A DNA stretch of 34,081 bases from positions 1 to 34,081 of the forward strand of contig WTIZ01000055.1 of the NCBI GenBank assembly GCA_011525035.1. The letters run 5' to 3'. The stretch comes from Cryomorphaceae bacterium (GTDB lineage Bacteria; Bacteroidota; Bacteroidia; Flavobacteriales; Schleiferiaceae). Shown here one piece after another: positions 23,483-31,620 of the stretch (positions are counted from its first letter, which is position 1; each line of letters begins with the position of its first letter). The notes below the pieces were generated by a model. The model did no database searches. It worked only from the letters and a program-made list of their open reading frames with translations, and was not told the origin of the DNA. The translations under genes were made by a program, and so were the position numbers.

Positions 23483-24332
23483 TTTGAAAGGTCCACGCCA
23501 CAAATCGGCTCACCTTATTGCCCTGTTCCATTTCCACCACTTTGATCTCGGTGGGGTTGCCTTTACGGATGAATCTCTTGAAGGTTCGCAGGTGGTCTTT
23601 TTTCGAGACTAAACAAGTAAACCATTGGATTTGCTGCCCGTATTCGGCACTTTCTAGGGCCAATTTTTTTAAGAAGGCCTCTTCACCGCCTTTGTACCAC
23701 AACTCATTGGCGCTACCACCAAAGTTGTGGTTGGCCTCTTCTTTCCCGTGTAAATTCTTGTTCTTGCGTGTGTTTGCCGCCAGGGCTTCACTTTTAGTTT
23801 TATAGAACGGCGGGTTGCAGACCAGAATGTCAAAAGTCTCCTTTTTCTCGATGATGCCTTGGAGCAATTGGCTCTTGAACTCCTGTCTTCGGATGCGCGT
23901 ACCCATCATATTGGCATTCATACGCACCAGTCCTTTGGCGTAGCTAATGGCTTCTTTATCGACTTCTGAACCCACACACTCCCAGTTAAAAGCTGCGGTT
24001 GCGAGCAGGGGATAAATCAATGAAGCACCCGCACCTACATCGAGCATTCGCACGCGTCTTCCTTCAATTTTCGGCAATAGATCCCGAGCGTGTAACAAGT
24101 AATCGAACCGGCCAGGAACGGCAGGGCAGAGGTGGCCTTTTTTAAGAGACCAATTCACATTAAAACGCCACTTCAATAGCGCCTTATTCAGCAAATAAAC
24201 GGCCTCAGGATTGCTAAAGTCAATGCTCTTTCTCGCAAACTTCCCCGGAACTACAAAGGCTTCCAACTCCGGAACGGCATTCACCAGTTGATTGAAGTTG
24301 TAGTTGTTTTGGAAGGGATTCTGTGGATGCAC
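23457..24332 (-). CDS. rlmF: 23S rRNA (adenine(1618)-N6)-methyltransferase
   Basis: The product methylates A1618 of 23S rRNA using S-adenosylmethionine. The 291-residue sequence shows SIDFSNPEAVYLLNKALL, WSLKKGHLCPAVPGRFDYLLH, the SAM-binding MLDVGAGASLIYPLL, and the N6-adenine methyltransferase motif NPPF. HNFGGSANELWYKGGEEAF is a further family block. The start is a GTG (minus-strand 24332-24330), beginning directly at the HP-N-F---Y-F--L motif; the family often has a few extra basic residues before it, so the N-terminus is short. It overlaps the VF530 gene at its 3' end. Confidence 0.9.
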   Translation of the reverse strand: MHPQNPFQNNYNFNQLVNAVPELEAFVVPGKFARKSIDFSNPEAVYLLNKALLKWRFNVNWSLKKGHLCPAVPGRFDYLLHARDLLPKIEGRRVRMLDVGAGASLIYPLLATAAFNWECVGSEVDKEAISYAKGLVRMNANMMGTRIRRQEFKSQLLQGIIEKKETFDILVCNPPFYKTKSEALAANTRKNKNLHGKEEANHNFGGSANELWYKGGEEAFLKKLALESAEYGQQIQWFTCLVSKKDHLRTFKRFIRKGNPTEIKVVEMEQGNKVSRFVAWTFQNEHDESGE

Positions 24333-24416
24333 GAGCGCTACGTTTTATGTTGCGCAAGATACCAAAGCTTAGGTAGAACATTCTTCGTACATTTTAAGCT
24401 GCTAACAATTTATATC

Positions 24417-24803
24417 ATGAAGAAATACATCTTTCTAATCGCCCTACTATTCACAGGCTACAATGGATTCGCCCAAGAGACAACAGTGCCCTCAGGTACG
24501 ATCATTCATCAAGTTTTCTTTTGGCTCGAACATCCTGATTCCATGGAAGATAAAGCGGCATTGAAGGAGGGCCTTGAAACTCTAGGTGGTATTCGTGAAG
24601 TACAGATGCTTGCCACCGGGGAGCCGGCCTCCACCATGAAGCGTGAGGTCGTTGTGAGCGATTGGGACGTCTCGGAGACTATGTATTTTAAAAGTACCGA
24701 GGATCAAGATGTTTATCAAAATCATCCGTTGCACCAAGCCTTTATTAAGGAATACGGACACCTTTGGAAAAAGGTGGTGGTTTATGATATTCGAATAGAC
24801 TAG
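24417..24803 (+). CDS. exported Dabb-domain (stress-responsive A/B barrel) protein
   Basis: The 128-residue product starts with a clear signal peptide (MKKYIFLIALLFTGYNGFAQ), so it is exported. The remainder is a Dabb-like ferredoxin fold: IIHQVFFWLEHPDS, then ALKEGLETLGGIREV, and YQNHPLHQAFIKEYGHLWKKVVVYDI, the typical C-terminal HP-H--F---- pattern. Dabb proteins are small dimers; some are enzymes and many are of unknown role, and most are cytosolic, so the signal peptide is notable. A longer frame from 24288 overlaps rlmF and is unlikely. Its TAG overlaps the stop of the convergent ATP-grasp gene in the four bases CTAG. Confidence 0.83.
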   Translation: MKKYIFLIALLFTGYNGFAQETTVPSGTIIHQVFFWLEHPDSMEDKAALKEGLETLGGIREVQMLATGEPASTMKREVVVSDWDVSETMYFKSTEDQDVYQNHPLHQAFIKEYGHLWKKVVVYDIRID

Positions 24804-25822
24804 GACGAGAATTCCTTCACGGCTGTATCAACTTTATCGGCAATAACATGAAACCGTTTTCGCTGGCGGTAAAACTCTACAATTCCCTCAAAAAACGCCA
24901 CTGGTTCATGCCCTAACGCCCGCTGCTGCTGGGATATACGACGCATTGTTCTAAAGTGATGTTTGTAGTACTTGTAGCGAACAGCAATAGGCAATTCCTT
25001 TATGAAAATCTGAAGTGGTTCCGATTTGACGCCATTGTGTTCTATTAAGATGAAATCCCCTGCAAGTAGTGCATCGAGACTTGTAGCCTTTACATCCATC
25101 CGAGTAAAGCATATTCCAGCTTGAACGTAGAGTTCTTCAACTAGAAAGGCACGGAGTTTTTCCGTGTTTCCGACCATGGGTACTTCATGAAAAGTGGAGC
25201 CGTTAGTCCCGTTTCCAACATAATCTAGTACGATTTCTTCTCCTTCAACAGGCACCTCATTTAAACGACTTCTCAAGCGACGGTGGATTTCTTCAACTCT
25301 CAGTTTGCGATTGCATCTAGCCGCTTGTGCAATAAGGCTTTCTAATGTTGATTCACCGTCACCGATAACCCTGGGGTATCGTTTTTCGACGATTGAGATT
25401 TCTGATTCCTTTGTTTTGGGATGGTAATAAAACATTACCCCAAACTCTAGAGGTAGATCTACAAACGATTCTATACGAACCCGCATGGCACCGGCAGCGG
25501 TCAAATAGGTATTGAGCTGGTCTAAACTGCGACATTTCTTTATACCGATGCCAGTGACCCCTTTATCGGGCTTAGCAATTACTGGAAATTCAATGCCCTT
25601 TGGAAGTTGGTCGAGTGTTCCTGTGTGAGAGAATCCTTTTGGAATCCAGCCCTCCCTTAATTGCCGCAAAAGCGTTGTTTTTCGATCGAGAAAGGCACCT
25701 CCGTAGTGCATGGAAGGATTGTTAACCGTGTAGAAGAAGAACTTACCAGAAGCAACAGAATTCCACAGGTGTAGAAAGGTGAAGCAACTGTGCCAGAACC
25801 AATTTTCGAACTGAGCTTTCAT
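24800..25822 (-). CDS. ATP-grasp domain protein of unknown substrate
   Basis: A 340-residue probable carboxylate-amine or related ligase. It has the ATP-grasp elements in order: FPVIAKPDKGVTGIGI (Lys84 for ATP), a segment EISIVEKRYPRVIGDGESTL (141-160) resembling cyanophycin synthetase and related ligases, RMDVKA (Asp243), and LIEHNGVKSEP (Glu261 and Asn263 as metal ligands). Residues 1-45 (MKAQFENWFWHSCF onward) form an aromatic-rich N-terminus that may touch the membrane. The ATG at 25822 is preferred over a frame starting at 25936, which would run across the divergent upstream region. No partner enzyme is adjacent, so the substrate cannot be guessed. Confidence 0.83.
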   Translation of the reverse strand: MKAQFENWFWHSCFTFLHLWNSVASGKFFFYTVNNPSMHYGGAFLDRKTTLLRQLREGWIPKGFSHTGTLDQLPKGIEFPVIAKPDKGVTGIGIKKCRSLDQLNTYLTAAGAMRVRIESFVDLPLEFGVMFYYHPKTKESEISIVEKRYPRVIGDGESTLESLIAQAARCNRKLRVEEIHRRLRSRLNEVPVEGEEIVLDYVGNGTNGSTFHEVPMVGNTEKLRAFLVEELYVQAGICFTRMDVKATSLDALLAGDFILIEHNGVKSEPLQIFIKELPIAVRYKYYKHHFRTMRRISQQQRALGHEPVAFFEGIVEFYRQRKRFHVIADKVDTAVKEFSS

Positions 25823-26006
25823 AGCAATTGCACCGATGTGTACGGGGGTGGCTTTGTTGTTTGGTTTGTATTTCACAATTAAGTTACTAATCCTCAGTGA
25901 AATAAAAAAACGTCCGCGAGAGGTTGGGCCGGTCACAAAAAATGAACAAGGGCGGGGGAAAGGCTGTTTTTATTGTTTTATATTTCCGTGCTTAAAACAA
26001 TTGAAC

Positions 26007-26531
26007 ATGTTTAAATATCTAAGAACGATTGGAATTGTTGCAATTTCAGTCTTCATGGTAGCTAGTTGCTCTGGCCCTGGCGAGATCCATGAATATTCGG
26101 TAAACGACCTAGAGTTTAGTCTTGAAGGTCCATTATTCGCTGGCCCAAACAGTGGCCAAGCTGAAATCTCTGTTGACTTAGCGGAAGCTTTAGGTGAGGC
26201 TTATGTTGATGGTATGAGAATTAGTGATGCACGTTTGACATCTGCTACAGTTACTCCAAACGATTCGTTGGGATTTGCCAATATCAATGCATTCATTGTT
26301 TCTTTCGCTAGCGACAATGAGGACGTTAGCATGCAGGAAGCTGCTGTTAAGAATCCATTGGACGAAGGCGCTACAGAAGCGTCGCTAAATGTAGCTCCTG
26401 AGGCTGAATTAGGAGAAATCATGGAAGAAGGCAAGGTATATGTTGTACTTGATGCTGACCTCGCAGAAGATTACTGGGACGGTAACCGTGACTTTAAATT
26501 GAATTTTACACTTGAATTAACCATAAAATAG
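26007..26531 (+). CDS. putative lipoprotein of unknown function
   Basis: I do not recognise this 174-residue protein. It has a lipoprotein signal (MFKYLRTIGIVAISVFMVASC, Cys21 in the lipobox, followed by Ser). The mature part is acidic and beta-rich, with a hydrophobic-alternating end (FKLNFTLELTIK), like a small immunoglobulin-type fold. It starts a three-gene operon with a DUF2147 protein (six bases downstream) and a DUF6268 barrel. The long 184-base divergent region before it probably holds its promoter, but no good match to TAnnTTTG was found; the nearest is TATATTTC at 25980-25987. A longer frame from 25836 has no signal peptide. Confidence 0.75.
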   Translation: MFKYLRTIGIVAISVFMVASCSGPGEIHEYSVNDLEFSLEGPLFAGPNSGQAEISVDLAEALGEAYVDGMRISDARLTSATVTPNDSLGFANINAFIVSFASDNEDVSMQEAAVKNPLDEGATEASLNVAPEAELGEIMEEGKVYVVLDADLAEDYWDGNRDFKLNFTLELTIK

Positions 26532-26537
26532 AAGACC

Positions 26538-27020
26538 ATGCTTCGCAAACTAACATTCTTGGCAGTTTCAGCTGTCATAGCATTTGGAACATTAAGTTTC
26601 GACCTACCACAAAAATCAGAAGATCCAGGAGATCGTCTAGTAGGTATTTGGGAACCGTCAAACGGACGTTCACGTATCAAAATTGACCGTATTGGTAATA
26701 AGTACTACGGTCGTGTAGTATGGCTTATTGAGCCGAACGATGCGGATGGAAATCCAAGAACAGATATCAACAACCCTAACCCAGACTTGCGTAACGTGCC
26801 ATTGAGAGGCTTCCGTATGTGTAAGGATTTCGTTTACCAAGGCGACGACCAGTGGTCTGAGGGTACGTTGTACGATCCAAACAACGGATCAACCTACCAA
26901 GGAACGATCACGATGCGTGATATCAATACGCTAGATATGCGTGGGTACATTGGTGTAGAGGCTATCGGCCGTACAGATGTATGGAAGCGCTTGAAAATGC
27001 CTTCTAGAAAGAAGAAGTAA
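26538..27020 (+). CDS. exported DUF2147 family protein
   Basis: The 160-residue protein carries a signal peptide (MLRKLTFLAVSAVIAFGTLS) and a DUF2147 domain. The family pattern is visible in LVGIWEPSNGRSRIKIDRIGNKYYGRVVWL, then DLRNVPLRGFRMCKDFVY and WSEGTLYDPNNGSTYQGTI, ending GRTDVWKRL. DUF2147 proteins are small periplasmic or envelope beta-barrels (lipocalin-like in fold), and their ligand is unknown. A basic tail (SRKKK) ends the protein. The gene lies between the lipoprotein (six bases) and the DUF6268 barrel (three bases), so the three are surely cotranscribed. Confidence 0.87.
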   Translation: MLRKLTFLAVSAVIAFGTLSFDLPQKSEDPGDRLVGIWEPSNGRSRIKIDRIGNKYYGRVVWLIEPNDADGNPRTDINNPNPDLRNVPLRGFRMCKDFVYQGDDQWSEGTLYDPNNGSTYQGTITMRDINTLDMRGYIGVEAIGRTDVWKRLKMPSRKKK

Positions 27021-27023
27021 TCC

Positions 27024-28136
27024 ATGATGCGCAACTTTTTGAAGTTAACGACGGCGGCAATCGTCCTTGCTTCAACGCCAGTCTTCGCCCAAACAGACGG
27101 GACTGCAGATGATGATATAGATTGGAGCTTGTACGAAGACCTCGGTTTCGAGGACGAGAGTATGAAGCGCTACGCCAATGCTAAGATTGAGGGTTTGTCC
27201 CCAGCGAAATTGATTTCTATTGGCTACGACTTCCAAGGTCCGTATTCGATTGCTGCAGGTGATCTTACCATGGCAGACGGAACTACTCTTGAGGGTGGTG
27301 ATGCGATGCAGGTAAACTCTACTGCGGGTATCCGTGCAGGGTTCAACCTTCCTGTTATTAGCCAAACCAATCTGGTTTGGCAGATGGGCGCCAATTATTG
27401 GAACACATCTTACAACTACGCTGAAGATCCAACTTCATCTGATAACCCGTTGCACCAATCGCTTTCAGAGCACGGACTGCGTACCTCTGGTATCAGTACA
27501 ACAATCTACAAGCCTTTGGACGACACACAGTTCATCTTGTTCCAGGGTTCAGCAGATATGAGTGGTACATACGGTGCGTCAGCGATGCCAGCGCAGTACT
27601 TGAAGTATTCGGCTGCGGCATTGTGGGGTAAACGTCCTACTGAAAAGAAGCAATGGGGTGTTGGTTTAGCACGTACCTACCGCGTAGGTGAGTTGAACTA
27701 TATCCCAGTCATTCTTTACAACAAGACGAGCGCGAACAACAAGTGGGGAACTGAAGCATTGTTCCCAGCGCGTGTGCACGTAAGAAGAACGATCAATCCA
27801 CGTAACATGGTGTTCTTAGGATACGAGCTGCAAGGACAGTCGTTCCGTATGTACGAGAACTTGCCAGGTTTTGATATACGTGACGAGGATTTGGAAATCC
27901 GTCGTGGTGAAATCCGCGTACGTGCGGTTTACGAGTTTTCATTGAAGGACTTCATTTGGATGTCTATTCAAGCGGGGTACCGCATCAACTACCGTTACGA
28001 TGTTGATCGCTTGGTATCTGGACCAGATATCTACCGTGCTTTTGGTCTAATCGACGGCACTCCAGCCTATGCACAGATGAATGGCCTTACAAATCCATTC
28101 TACGTGAATATCAGCGTGAATCTAGTAAGTCCTTAA
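27024..28136 (+). CDS. DUF6268 family outer-membrane beta-barrel protein
   Basis: A 370-residue protein with a signal peptide (MMRNFLKLTTAAIVLASTPVFAQ) and a long run of amphipathic strands rich in aromatic residues, ending in strands typical of an outer-membrane barrel (FYVNISVNLVSP). I assign it to DUF6268 from the general pattern LSPAKLISIGYDFQG, FNLPVI, RVHVRRTINPRNMVFLGYELQG, and RGEIRVRAVYEFSLKDFIWMSIQAGYR. The function of the family is unknown. An acidic stretch at about 25-45 precedes the barrel. It ends the lipoprotein-DUF2147-DUF6268 operon, which closes with a strong terminator. Confidence 0.8.
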   Translation: MMRNFLKLTTAAIVLASTPVFAQTDGTADDDIDWSLYEDLGFEDESMKRYANAKIEGLSPAKLISIGYDFQGPYSIAAGDLTMADGTTLEGGDAMQVNSTAGIRAGFNLPVISQTNLVWQMGANYWNTSYNYAEDPTSSDNPLHQSLSEHGLRTSGISTTIYKPLDDTQFILFQGSADMSGTYGASAMPAQYLKYSAAALWGKRPTEKKQWGVGLARTYRVGELNYIPVILYNKTSANNKWGTEALFPARVHVRRTINPRNMVFLGYELQGQSFRMYENLPGFDIRDEDLEIRRGEIRVRAVYEFSLKDFIWMSIQAGYRINYRYDVDRLVSGPDIYRAFGLIDGTPAYAQMNGLTNPFYVNISVNLVSP

Positions 28137-28156
28137 TTGCGACCTATTTTCAATAC

Positions 28157-28186
28157 AAAGCCCCGCTATTACAGCGGGGCTTTTTT
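28157..28186. terminator. bidirectional terminator
   Basis: AAAGCCCCGCT (28157-28167) and AGCGGGGCTTT (28173-28183) form a perfect 11-bp stem with a five-base loop, followed by T residues. It separates the plus-strand operon ending at 28136 from the minus-strand helicase ending at 28194. Confidence 0.9.
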
Positions 28187-28193
28187 ATGCTAA

Positions 28194-29492
28194 CTAGTTT
28201 CTTCTTGGGCGCTTTGGGCGTCTTTTTTTGCTGCGCTGTCCGCCGTTAGAAGAGGGGCGCGGGTCATTCCCTGTAGCCTGAGGTCTCTGTTTTTTATTGC
28301 GCGGGGGGCGTTGTCCTGGTTTCTTGGGTTTTCTATTCTCAGGATCTGACCATTCTTCCGCAGCACCGGCTGTGAACGGATGTTCTTCTACGAGTGGAAT
28401 AGACGCTTTAATGAGCTTTTCAATTCCTTTAAGGTACTCGCGCTCATCAGCAGCACATAGCGAAACGGAGGCGCCCGAGGCATCGGCACGTCCTGTCCTT
28501 CCAATCCGGTGCACATATGTTTCTGCGATGTTAGGCAGTTCGTAATTCACCACATGTTCAAGCCCAGAGATATCAATACCACGTGCTGCAATATCCGTAG
28601 CTACAAGTACTTTCAGTTCACCGGCTTTAAACGACTTCAATGCTTTCTGACGGGCATTTTGACTCTTGTTGCCGTGTATGGCTGCAGCTTTCACCCCTTT
28701 CTTATTGAGAATACGTACCACTTTGTCACAGCCGTGTTTGGTACGACCGAAAACCAATACGGAACCTTCCATGTCTTGAAGCAAGTGAAGAAGCATCGAC
28801 GGCTTTTCCTTTTTGGCCACATAGTACACGGCTTGGGAAACACGTTCGGCTGTTGGTTTTTCCACAGCGATGCGCACCTGCTTGTAGTTCGGCTTTAAAA
28901 TCTGGCTACTCAGTTCAAGAATTGCCTTCGGCATAGTTGCAGAGAAGAATAGACTCTGACGGCGCTGCGGTATAATCCTTAACAGCTTTCGGATGTCATG
29001 AATGAAGCCCATATCTAGCATCTGATCGGCTTCGTCAAGCACAAAGTGCGAGAGGGAATCAAGATTAATAAACCCTTGGTTGTGCAAATCGAGCAAGCGC
29101 CCAGGGGTTGCTACCAGATAATCTACGCCTTTTCGCAGCTGATCAATCTGTGGATTTTGTCCTACACCTCCGAAGATTACAGCAGTTCTAATAGGAGTTC
29201 CGTGGCTGTAACGCTTAGCATTCTCGGCTACTTGAAGGGCCAATTCTCGCGTCGGTGTGACCACCAACGCTCGTATGCGACGCTTCTTGCTTTTACGTTC
29301 GAGCAAATGCTGAATAATAGGAATGGTGAACGCTGCAGTTTTTCCCGTTCCGGTCTGTGCTGTCCCCAGCAAGTCATAATTATCCAATAGGAGCGGAATG
29401 CTCTGGGCTTGGATGGGAGTAGGGTGGGTATAGCCTTGTTTTTCCAAGGCGGCTAGGATTCGAGTGTCGAGTCCTAAAGAGTCAAATGTCAT
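28194..29492 (-). CDS. DEAD-box ATP-dependent RNA helicase (RhlE type)
   Basis: The 432-residue protein unwinds RNA duplexes using ATP, for ribosome assembly or RNA decay. All canonical motifs are present: the Q motif (HPTPIQAQSIPLLL), AQTGTGKT (45-52), PTRELALQV, TPGRLLDL, DEAD in VLDEADQMLDMGF, SAT, VATDIAARGIDI and HRIGRTGR. The C-terminal 60 residues are basic and Pro-rich (ending KKRRPKRPRRN), a typical unstructured RNA-binding tail. This layout is most like RhlE, although related DEAD-box genes in Bacteroidota cannot be separated by eye. A short inverted repeat (29509-29523) sits in its leader region. Confidence 0.92.
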   Translation of the reverse strand: MTFDSLGLDTRILAALEKQGYTHPTPIQAQSIPLLLDNYDLLGTAQTGTGKTAAFTIPIIQHLLERKSKKRRIRALVVTPTRELALQVAENAKRYSHGTPIRTAVIFGGVGQNPQIDQLRKGVDYLVATPGRLLDLHNQGFINLDSLSHFVLDEADQMLDMGFIHDIRKLLRIIPQRRQSLFFSATMPKAILELSSQILKPNYKQVRIAVEKPTAERVSQAVYYVAKKEKPSMLLHLLQDMEGSVLVFGRTKHGCDKVVRILNKKGVKAAAIHGNKSQNARQKALKSFKAGELKVLVATDIAARGIDISGLEHVVNYELPNIAETYVHRIGRTGRADASGASVSLCAADEREYLKGIEKLIKASIPLVEEHPFTAGAAEEWSDPENRKPKKPGQRPPRNKKQRPQATGNDPRPSSNGGQRSKKRRPKRPRRN

Positions 29493-29508
29493 AAAGGTTG
29501 TTTAGGCT

Positions 29509-29523
29509 GCACAAGTGTTGTGC
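29509..29523. repeat. short inverted repeat upstream of the helicase gene
   Basis: GCACAA and TTGTGC (29509-29514 and 29518-29523) pair perfectly around three bases, 17 bases before the helicase ATG. It could be a leader hairpin or an operator. A weak -7-like element (TACCTTTA on the minus strand, 29538-29531) lies just upstream of it. Confidence 0.4.
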
Positions 29524-29557
29524 TGCGTGGTAAAGGTAGTCTATTCCTAATTGGACC

Positions 29558-30277
29558 TTAGTGGATCTTGATAACCTCTTCTTTTGGAACCCTTCTACGA
29601 GGTCCCCAGAATCCGTCATCCTGACCCTTACCGCATCCGATGACCATGTTGATTTCAGCGCGTCGCGGCAACCCTAGGATTCGCTTCACACGAACGCCAT
29701 CAAAACCTTCCATAGGGCAGGTGTGGAATTCCTCGGAAGCCATACTCAGCATAAAGTTCTCTGCGGCTAGTGCAGCGCTCTTGTGTACTGTGATGCGTTG
29801 TTGCGCATGTCCTTCAGCACGGTAAATGGGTCTGAATAATCCGATGGCGAAAGAAAGGAATCGGCGGTATAAACCCAAGATACCCAATCCATCGTTCATG
29901 TAGGAGAAAGGCATGAGCTTTGTGTAATAGGTCAATCGCAATTTTATGGACTTTGCATCGCGACCCACGCGCTCGGCATCCTTTAAGATCAAGTTTTTGT
30001 GCCACTGCACACGGTGACGCCATTTATCTCTACGAGTCACAATGACCACTAACTCTTGCGCTGTGCGCGCAGCACTTTGGTTCAAGCAGGCGTGGACCAA
30101 TTTCTTTTTCTTCTCTTCATCACGTACCCAATGGAACTCCCACAGTTGCATATTACTGCTGTTTGGAGCCAATGAGGCGTGTTCTAAGGCCTTTTCTACG
30201 ATTTCCGATGGAACGGGCTCGTCGGCCTTGAATTTTCTGTTAGAACGGCGGAATTGAATGATATCGTCAAAGGTCAT
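29558..30277 (-). CDS. nitroreductase family protein
   Basis: A 239-residue FMN-dependent oxidoreductase of the nitroreductase fold. The N-terminal RRSNRKFK (10-17) is the phosphate-binding Arg/Ser patch for FMN, APNSSNMQLWEFHWV is the second flavin-contact block, and SAALAAENFMLSMASEEFHTCPMEGFD is the dimer/flavin segment with the conserved ENF and GFD. A central insertion of about 60 residues (100-160), rich in Arg, Tyr and Phe, is longer than in the smallest family members. The substrate is unknown; these enzymes reduce quinones, nitroaromatics or enones. It lies ten bases after the arylsulfotransferase-like gene and is likely in the same operon. Confidence 0.87.
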   Translation of the reverse strand: MTFDDIIQFRRSNRKFKADEPVPSEIVEKALEHASLAPNSSNMQLWEFHWVRDEEKKKKLVHACLNQSAARTAQELVVIVTRRDKWRHRVQWHKNLILKDAERVGRDAKSIKLRLTYYTKLMPFSYMNDGLGILGLYRRFLSFAIGLFRPIYRAEGHAQQRITVHKSAALAAENFMLSMASEEFHTCPMEGFDGVRVKRILGLPRRAEINMVIGCGKGQDDGFWGPRRRVPKEEVIKIH

Positions 30278-30287
30278 GTCGCAGGTA

Positions 30288-31568
30288 TTAAGGCATTACT
30301 CGGCCCCAGTTGGCCAAATGGTGGTGTCCTTCGTGCTGTGAAGCAAGAATGTTTTTGTATTTCACCTCTCCATCTTTCAACACCCAAAGCACGCTAGAGT
30401 TTTGCTCTTCGATGTAATACCCTCCGCCTGGTAGTTCTTCAACTAAACTTTCCGTAAAGGAGAATATTTCGTTCTCTGCAAAGAGTTCAGGATAGATGCG
30501 TTCGAACTTTCCACTGCCAAGATGGTAACGAACTACTCCAGAAAATTGAGGGGCTACTTCGATCAAGTTTTCGGCAAGTCGGTGTTGGCTTGGGCGGTCT
30601 CCTTTTAGTGTTTGTCCTCCATTATTGAAGAAAATGATGGTAGAATCGGATTCAATATCTACATCGTGTTGAGACATAAAAGGCCCTTCAATGAGCGCTA
30701 CAACCTTTCCTGTTGCTGGGCGGAACTGCATGACCCAAGAACTGGTGCGTGAGGAAAGGAATACATCGCCTTTCTGCATATGTGGCCCGTCCTTTAGAAC
30801 CGGTTGAACATCATTGATATGTAATGGATCTCCTGGTGAATCTGATTTGATTAGAAGATGCGTGAGGTCATTTTCGATGAGAATTTCCGTAACACTCTTG
30901 TGGTAAAGGATACGCCCAGTTTCTGCATCGAACTGGGTAATAGTATTGTCGATAAACGGAAATTCTCGTCCATCAATACTAAAGCGAGCTCCGTAGTAGA
31001 TGTGCTCTCCTTTGTCTTTGCTGTAGGTGTTGGCCCAAAAGGTGTTATCTACGCCCATGTTGATGGCATGGTGGTGCGCAATGGTATCTTGCTTCCACAG
31101 GCGTTCACTGTTCTTGTCAATCTTAATCAGACCAGTTACACCATTCAAAGAATAAATGAGACTGCTGTCTGGAAGCATCAAGGAATGCATGATGCGGTTG
31201 TGAGGGTTGGCTAGGCGATCTACATTCCACGTTTTAAGCTCTTCACCAGTCCTAAGGTTTTTGATGGCGATTGTGCGTTTCCAATTGGCATTGGCATAAC
31301 TGACCAAGACCTTCACGTCTTCTTCAAGCTCATTTACAGGCTCGAAATTTTCTGGAGAAGGAACATATACCAGCGGTAGGCGCTCGACGGCTGCTTTAGC
31401 AATCATCAATCGGTCCGGAAGCGTAGTGAAAAAGGTAATGGAACGACTCACTCGATGAGGCACCCATTGCTTGCCCTTGGTAGTTTCTCGAACCACCCAT
31501 CCAAAGGCACACAAAACGGTCAATACAACAACGGTATTCGCAATAAAAATGGGGACCTTACGTAGCAT
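30288..31568 (-). CDS. arylsulfotransferase (ASST)-like protein with N-terminal membrane anchor
   Basis: The 426-residue protein has an N-terminal hydrophobic segment (about 6-25) followed by a domain that faces the periplasm. The body looks like the six-bladed propeller of the ASST family: repeated short beta units and three conserved His regions, HHHAIN (165-170), DPLHINDV (His250, Asn252) and SQHDVDI (His301). In true arylsulfate sulfotransferases a His carries the sulfuryl group from one phenol to another. Whether this divergent member transfers sulfate is unknown; many relatives are uncharacterised. It is flanked by a receptor gene upstream and a nitroreductase downstream on the same strand. 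Confidence 0.75.
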   Translation of the reverse strand: MLRKVPIFIANTVVVLTVLCAFGWVVRETTKGKQWVPHRVSRSITFFTTLPDRLMIAKAAVERLPLVYVPSPENFEPVNELEEDVKVLVSYANANWKRTIAIKNLRTGEELKTWNVDRLANPHNRIMHSLMLPDSSLIYSLNGVTGLIKIDKNSERLWKQDTIAHHHAINMGVDNTFWANTYSKDKGEHIYYGARFSIDGREFPFIDNTITQFDAETGRILYHKSVTEILIENDLTHLLIKSDSPGDPLHINDVQPVLKDGPHMQKGDVFLSSRTSSWVMQFRPATGKVVALIEGPFMSQHDVDIESDSTIIFFNNGGQTLKGDRPSQHRLAENLIEVAPQFSGVVRYHLGSGKFERIYPELFAENEIFSFTESLVEELPGGGYYIEEQNSSVLWVLKDGEVKYKNILASQHEGHHHLANWGRVMP

Positions 31569-31600
31569 AGGTTAAAGTATGTTATCCTTCATTCAAGGCC

Positions 31601-31608
31601 CAAAGGTA
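31601..31608 (-). promoter_or_regulatory. possible -7 element for the ASST-like/nitroreductase operon
   Basis: TACCTTTG on the minus strand matches TAnnTTTG exactly and would give a leader of about 26 bases before the ATG at 31568. No TTG is found at the right distance upstream, so it may be weak or need an activator. The gene could also be read through from the receptor gene, whose stop is 52 bases upstream. Confidence 0.35.
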
Positions 31609-31620
31609 GTGGAATCCCGA

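Noticed and set aside
25836-26006. Upstream extension of the lipoprotein gene
   Set aside because: The extended frame has no signal peptide at its start and overlaps the divergent intergenic region; ATG 26007 gives a clean lipobox.
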